Origin: Polytrichum commune
Taxonomy: Eukaryota; Streptophyta; Polytrichopsida; Polytrichales; Polytrichaceae
DNA: 64,000 nucleotides
NCBI GenBank assembly: GCA_950295325.1
Contig: OX485804.1
Coordinates: 3,970,001-4,034,000, forward strand
Reading direction: 5' to 3'
The notes under the pieces: model-generated
The model's input: the letters and a program-made list of their open reading frames with translations, nothing else
What the model was told of the DNA's origin: nothing
The model's database searches: none
Position numbers and translations under genes: made by a program
In this document: one piece after another, positions 58,926 through 64,000 of the stretch
Numbering within the stretch: the first letter of the stretch is position 1
Layout: each line of letters starts with the position of its first letter

Positions 58926-61900
58926 TTATTTTCATTTTTGAAATGTCACGGGACACCTTGGATTTGAGGTTGAATGTCAAATGGAATTTGCCAAACATAC
59001 ACATTGTTGTCGAGTGCAACACTCAATTGGCTCAGCATCTTTTGTGGGTCCGGAGAATATTAGTTGGTTGTTATCTCAAGATTCTCATCTTATTCCGTTT
59101 GATTTGAACAAGTTATGTAGGCCAAATGGGGTTTGAAATAGAATGTCACTACTTTTGATGAATAATCTTATGTGAGCCTCCGTTGAATTCATAAATTGTT
59201 AAATGGTTTATATGTGTAAAGGGCAATAGAAATGGAAAATATAATCTCAACAATCATGTATGCACTTTAATAGTAACTCCATACTTCGATTTGCATCATG
59301 GGAGATGCTTTCAATTTACGTGCATAATTTGGATAACGTGTATATTCCTAATTGATGAATGAAATAACTATTAAGACATTGTTCAAAAATATTCATCCAC
59401 ACTACATTGTTCATGGTAAATATTGTGGGTCACATTATGTACAAGGAAAGCAACATTAAAAGCAACGAGGGTTTAAACACTATGGATGCACGATGTATTC
59501 CAATCCATGCTACATAATATTGGAGGCTTACGTTGTAAGTCGCAATATTGGATGGAAAACATTATGCATTTGAGAGACTTCCAACAAAGCAAGATCCAAA
59601 TCATATCCGTCCTATTTGGATGGTGTTGATCTAAAATCACATACTTAATTTTACCAAAAAAAAAATCGTATCAATAAATATAAGTTGTTCATAAGCATTA
59701 TTGTTGAATGTTGTTGTTTAAAAGTAGTGTTTACATTAAATTTGGGTATGTGAAGGGATTGATGCAAAAACAAAACCCCCTTTGTAAGGTTCCACATCAT
59801 TTTGATGTGTGATAAATAAGCAAACCTATGTGGGTTTTTTACAATTCTCATTATCAAAATTCTTGGCTTTCTTCGAGTAGCTTCATACCGAGCAACTAAG
59901 GAACTATCTAAGTGCATCAAAGGGTGAGTCACATTATAAGTATACTGCCCTCAATATTTACCATAAACAATGTAATAGGGACAAAGTTATGGATCACACT
60001 TGCCAATGAAACTGAATGAACGCTCTAACGTAGGCTAAAGCCAATAAACACTTGAGTTGTTTATGGATCATGCGAGTGTTTGCAGTAAATGAACTAATTT
60101 AATAATGGGAACAAATCAATCCTAATAAGTTACTTATATTTATTCGGATTTTTTTGTTTATATTTGACCTCAATACAATTATCAGACTATGGTCCTTGTA
60201 ATAAATATCAATACAACATTTGAGCATCATGGGTTATTGTCATCCAAAAGACATGTGACCAACTCATACACAACATTCTTCAACTCGACTTCTTGTTTGC
60301 TTTCTATAACATGATGAAGGACTCGTCAAGGCTGAGATTCATGCTAAGATTGAGAGAATATATGTATCCCACAACGTAGATTCCAACATCAATCGACCTT
60401 GTCCCCAGTACCCACTAAACAAGATTGAGTTGCTAAAGAATATTATGTGACATTTTAGCTAAAACATTGAAAATAAAAGGCAACAATCTTGATTTATGTG
60501 ATAAATTGCAAGTTAGTGAAGTATATATATATATATATATATCCAATGCTCCGTTGAGAAGTTCTTCATTGTGGCACGGAGACTTATGGCCGTTCTTTAC
60601 TAGGTTCAAGTAGAGCACGGGAAAGCGGTTGGGACCAAATATCAATGTGCACACATCAATTTCAAGAAACCATTACCGAGGCTGTTAAGCACCACCAAGT
60701 ATATATTTAATGGGTACAAGCATTAATGCTGTTGAGCAACTATCTCTGTGTATACAGTTCTTCAATGTTTATGTTTATTATAGCATATCATAATGTTGTG
60801 TGTTAATGTATGCTCTTTGATATCGACTATCTTCAAGCTTATGTGAAATTAGACGATGAAACAATCGGAGTCACATTGAGGATCGGTAGTAACAACAATG
60901 AGAATGGTCGCAACTTGTATTGTGTGATATTAATTTAAAAGCTCGAAAGAGAATGGAAAACCATTAAGCGGTTGATCACACCGGTCACTTATGGCACCAT
61001 CCGTCAACATCTTCGACTGTAATAATGTGAAAAGTGGTGTGATCGGGGGCTCATTTTGTTTTGTCAAGTATTACTAGTATGCTCAACTTTACCAACGTAT
61101 GCTATCAAATTGCAAATAAGCACCAAATTAATTCAACAAAATTGACAATTTGCAATTTGAGATAGAGTAGTAATTTGTTTCGTTCATCGAAAAACTACAT
61201 GGATAGGATAACATAGGACCTTACTAGGCTACAGTGGTTAATTTGTAGATAAATTCAAAACAATAAGTTGTCAAACCCTCGCACCAAAGTGTGCATAGTT
61301 GTTGGAAAATGTACCATGTATGTTTGGTCCTCGGGGACCAATTCCAAAGTAAGCTACCTAGTTCAAGCAACACCGCACCGACTAACAAGCAATTTAGTAC
61401 AATAACTTAAGGCATGAAATATGATCATGCAAATGCATTTGCTTGAATGGGCTCACGGACTACCATCCCATGCCGATAAAACAATAGGGTCGGAAATAAG
61501 GTAGATGGGTCTTAAATGGTTACTTTTTCCAACTAGCCCACTTCACCTAGGACATGAAACACAAGATTATGTCCCCTCCCCACCTGACATTAGCTAAGCC
61601 TAAAAGTTGGTTCTAAAAACACAGCCTTCACACCATCGATATTATCTCGTGCCGAGCCTACTTGGCAAATGATGTGGCATGGCTTAAAAGTGGAGGTTTT
61701 AAGCCTCGAGGACCGACCCTCCCATCGGTACCTGGACATGAGGCAAGAATGTAGGACCTTTACAAGTGTCGCCTCCCGCCTTTGTGATTGGTTGCTTTTA
61801 GTCTTAGCTATGAGGGCACGAGGAGCTTCATTAACAAAAATTGATGATAGGATAGATGAGTAGTAAGGCATTTGGGGATGGGACAAAAACTATCCAACAT

Positions 61901-62745
61901 TCATTGCTTGGTAGATAAAACAATGAACATGTATGAAAGCTACTTAACTAAAACCTACTTGAAAATCTCCGGAGCAAGTTCTTGTAGGTGCATCGGGATA
62001 GCCGGATGCCTCCGCTATAACCGAGGGAGCTTTACCCATGTTTTAGGAAAAACTTTGGTTACTTGGTAAAGTCAGGTGGGGAGGGGGCATTAGTACAAGA
62101 TGCATGATTAGTACAAGATGGTTAGCAAATCCAATGTGGGGTTGTAGCCACTTTCTTCATTGTAATTTTCGGAGCTCATATGAATATCTTATTCATTATC
62201 AAAGTGAAGATTATCGTGCTCATTGAGTGGTCATATAGGTCCACCCAAATATGATGACTATTGGATTTAGAATGACTATCACATCTTAAGCATGTAGTCC
62301 AGTTTCTTTTAGACACATACCTTCTTGGAGCCACGTCTAACCACATAATCGGTTCAAATATAGGTGTCCGATAAGATAAGTAACCAAATTAGGCACGTCA
62401 CCTTAGACAAAATGAACTTGAATGTGTGGTGAGTCGGCTCACATCCTTTTGGAATCTCACACAATAAAATATATTTCGATGACATCATAGTAGTTACCAA
62501 CTTCTTCACATGGGTGGCACCCGTGAAAGAGCCCATTCGGTATCATTTGTGGGAGGCATTGATGGCCAAAGACTTTTGACCCTTAAAGCCTCCTCACAAC
62601 TTCCCGCGTGCCATGTCACCAAGCCAGCTGTAGCACAAATCGCCACGTCATCGTGGGTCTCATGGGGAAGGGGCGATCTGGCACAGGTATAAAGTACATG
62701 TAAGTTCCAAGTTGAAATTCTACTTACTTTGGGGAGGGGGTAATA
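58926..62745. other. AT-rich intergenic DNA, no recognised gene
   Basis: Contains a TA microsatellite at about 60521-60542. A somewhat GC-richer patch at 61.6-62.1 kb and another at 62.5-62.7 kb carry short open frames without recognisable content. No element boundaries were found. Confidence 0.4.
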
Positions 62746-63793
62746 TAAGGGCCGCTTCACACACAAGCCAAGAGCTGTGACCATGGAATTGTGAGAGCCC
62801 GAAAGAAAGTGTTCAAAGGCCGTCTCAACTCACCTCCAAAATCATGTAGTGTGAAGTCATATGTGACCATGCCCTCAACTAAATGTTATTTCAATGAATT
62901 TCTATTCATGCGGGTCCTCACACATGATAGAACAGAATAAATCAATGATTGTGAACTTTCGGAGTGCCATGGTCTCCCGGTTTTGTGTTAGGCCTACCTC
63001 CAAGAGGTGGTTTGTTGAAAATAGTCCAAGTGACCATGAAACATGATTCATTCATTGCCATGTAGGAATCCATGTAGACTTTACATCCATCTTGCATTCA
63101 CATACTCCATTGGTCCCTCAAGTGTAGTGTGAAGCGAAGTTGGACCGGCTCCACCTTTTCCACCAATGAGAGTGCTTGAAGTGTAATGGTCACATGCTCT
63201 TGGGGGTGCTTCACACTATGGCTGAAGGTCGGGAGGCCGTTGATTTTCACCAATCATATTGCAAGAAACAAAGAGTTCGGCCGCTCGACCCTTCACACTA
63301 AGGCCAAAGTCCAAAGGTTGTCGCAGGTTTAAATGATTACTTTTTGAAGAAGGTGATGGACTCTCGAAGGAAGGTTGGGTCGGACGGGAATGGAAACCCA
63401 ACCTATGGTTGAGAGGCCGTCGGTTTTTTTTCATAAAAAAAGCGATCATTGACAAGATCTTGGCCGTTAGATTGGAGGGGTTGTTTTGGGTCATTAATAA
63501 AGTGGGACGCTCCTTTGGGTTTGGACTTTGGACTTGGCCTTTGGAGGTTTCACACTATGGCCGTCCAAGTTGAGAGGCCGTGGGAGTTCATGGTCAAAGG
63601 GTTGGACTTTAGGCTTGGCCTTTGGAGGCTTCACACTATATATGCCCAACGGAAGGCTCCAATTACTATATTTTATTGGCTATTTTCAACCCATTTCTTT
63701 GGACTCTCAACAAAGTTTGGCCACTCAATCCCACGGCCTCTCGACTTCGACGGCCATAATGTGAATCGGCCCTCAGTCTCATGTGTGAAGTGG
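62746..63793 (-). mobile_element. Tourist-like MITE interrupted by a second MITE
   Basis: Starts at 62749 with GGGCCGCTTCACACACAAG after TAA (62746-62748) and follows the family order to AATGGTCACATGCTC at about 63199. It then resumes after the inner element with CAGTCTCATGTGTGAAGTGG (63774-63793). Without the inner insert it is about 475 bp, the same size as 56461-56935. Its far terminus is eroded (GG then AGTACT instead of GGCCC). Confidence 0.8.
63203..63772. mobile_element. Nested MITE, about 570 bp
   Basis: Inserted into the preceding MITE. Its ends are inverted copies: GGGGTGCTTCACACTATGGC at the left and, on the other strand, GGGCCGATTCACATTATGGC at the right. GGCCGT follows in both. 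The flanks TTG and TCA may be a decayed 3-bp target. The interior holds further TTCACACTATGGCC and AGAGGCCGT motifs in both orientations. Non-coding. Confidence 0.75.
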
Positions 63794-64000
63794 AGTACTT
63801 GATATCAAAGTTATTTGATATGATAAGCTACATACAAACTATTAGTGTTTATGTCTACAAAGAAGGTTGAGATGAGCTGAGTGCTTCCTTGCCTTTTATT
63901 GTCATTGCACCTTGGACGCAAGTCACTTTATATGGCGTTAAGGGTGGTTTAAGGGAAAGGTTAAGGCATTCATAGTTGACTAAGTCCATTTGACCGCTCA
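63794..64000. other. Window end, no feature seen
   Basis: No gene or element end is recognised in the last 200 bases. Confidence 0.4.

Overview
The window is nuclear DNA of a land plant. Two conserved plant genes with GT-AG introns can be modelled base by base: a CPL1/CPL2-type RNA polymerase II CTD phosphatase (17 coding exons) and an RGLG-type RING ubiquitin ligase (two coding exons). The 5' flank of the first carries plant telo-box motifs and a CT-rich leader. Most of the rest is transposon-filled intergenic DNA. Nothing fixes the species. A seed-free plant is only a guess, prompted by the odd intronless TetX-like monooxygenases.

Layout: 1-2059 is the leader and promoter of the CPL gene, whose coding exons run 2060-10529 (+). 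10.5-17.6 kb is gene-poor and holds a decayed Copia element on the minus strand (about 13.0-15.8 kb). 17.64-28.55 kb and 31.04-49.87 kb are two direct copies of one duplicated segment. Each copy has since collected its own insertions, so each serves as the empty-site reference for the other. Copy 1 carries a SINE, a 4.8 kb CACTA-like transposon and two Tourist-like MITEs. Copy 2 carries a MULE with 324-bp inverted ends (inside a 2.9 kb insert), a 5.4 kb PIF/Harbinger transposon and a solo LTR. The segment contains a FAD monooxygenase gene on the minus strand: the ORF is intact in copy 2 (41035-42321), but only its last ~105 codons survive in copy 1. A third, full-length paralogue lies on the plus strand between the copies (29228-30436), next to a 30-codon relic of a fourth.

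50.2-55.2 kb is the RGLG gene (minus strand), with a probable leader intron built of ~237-bp tandem repeats. 55.8-63.8 kb is dominated by a Tourist-like MITE family, including three head-to-tail units and one MITE nested inside another.

The host genes do not form a pathway. The monooxygenase cluster is the accessory gene content; its substrate cannot be read from sequence. The mobile elements give the clearest history: reciprocal empty sites define the boundaries of the SINE, the CACTA-like element, the Harbinger element and the solo LTR.
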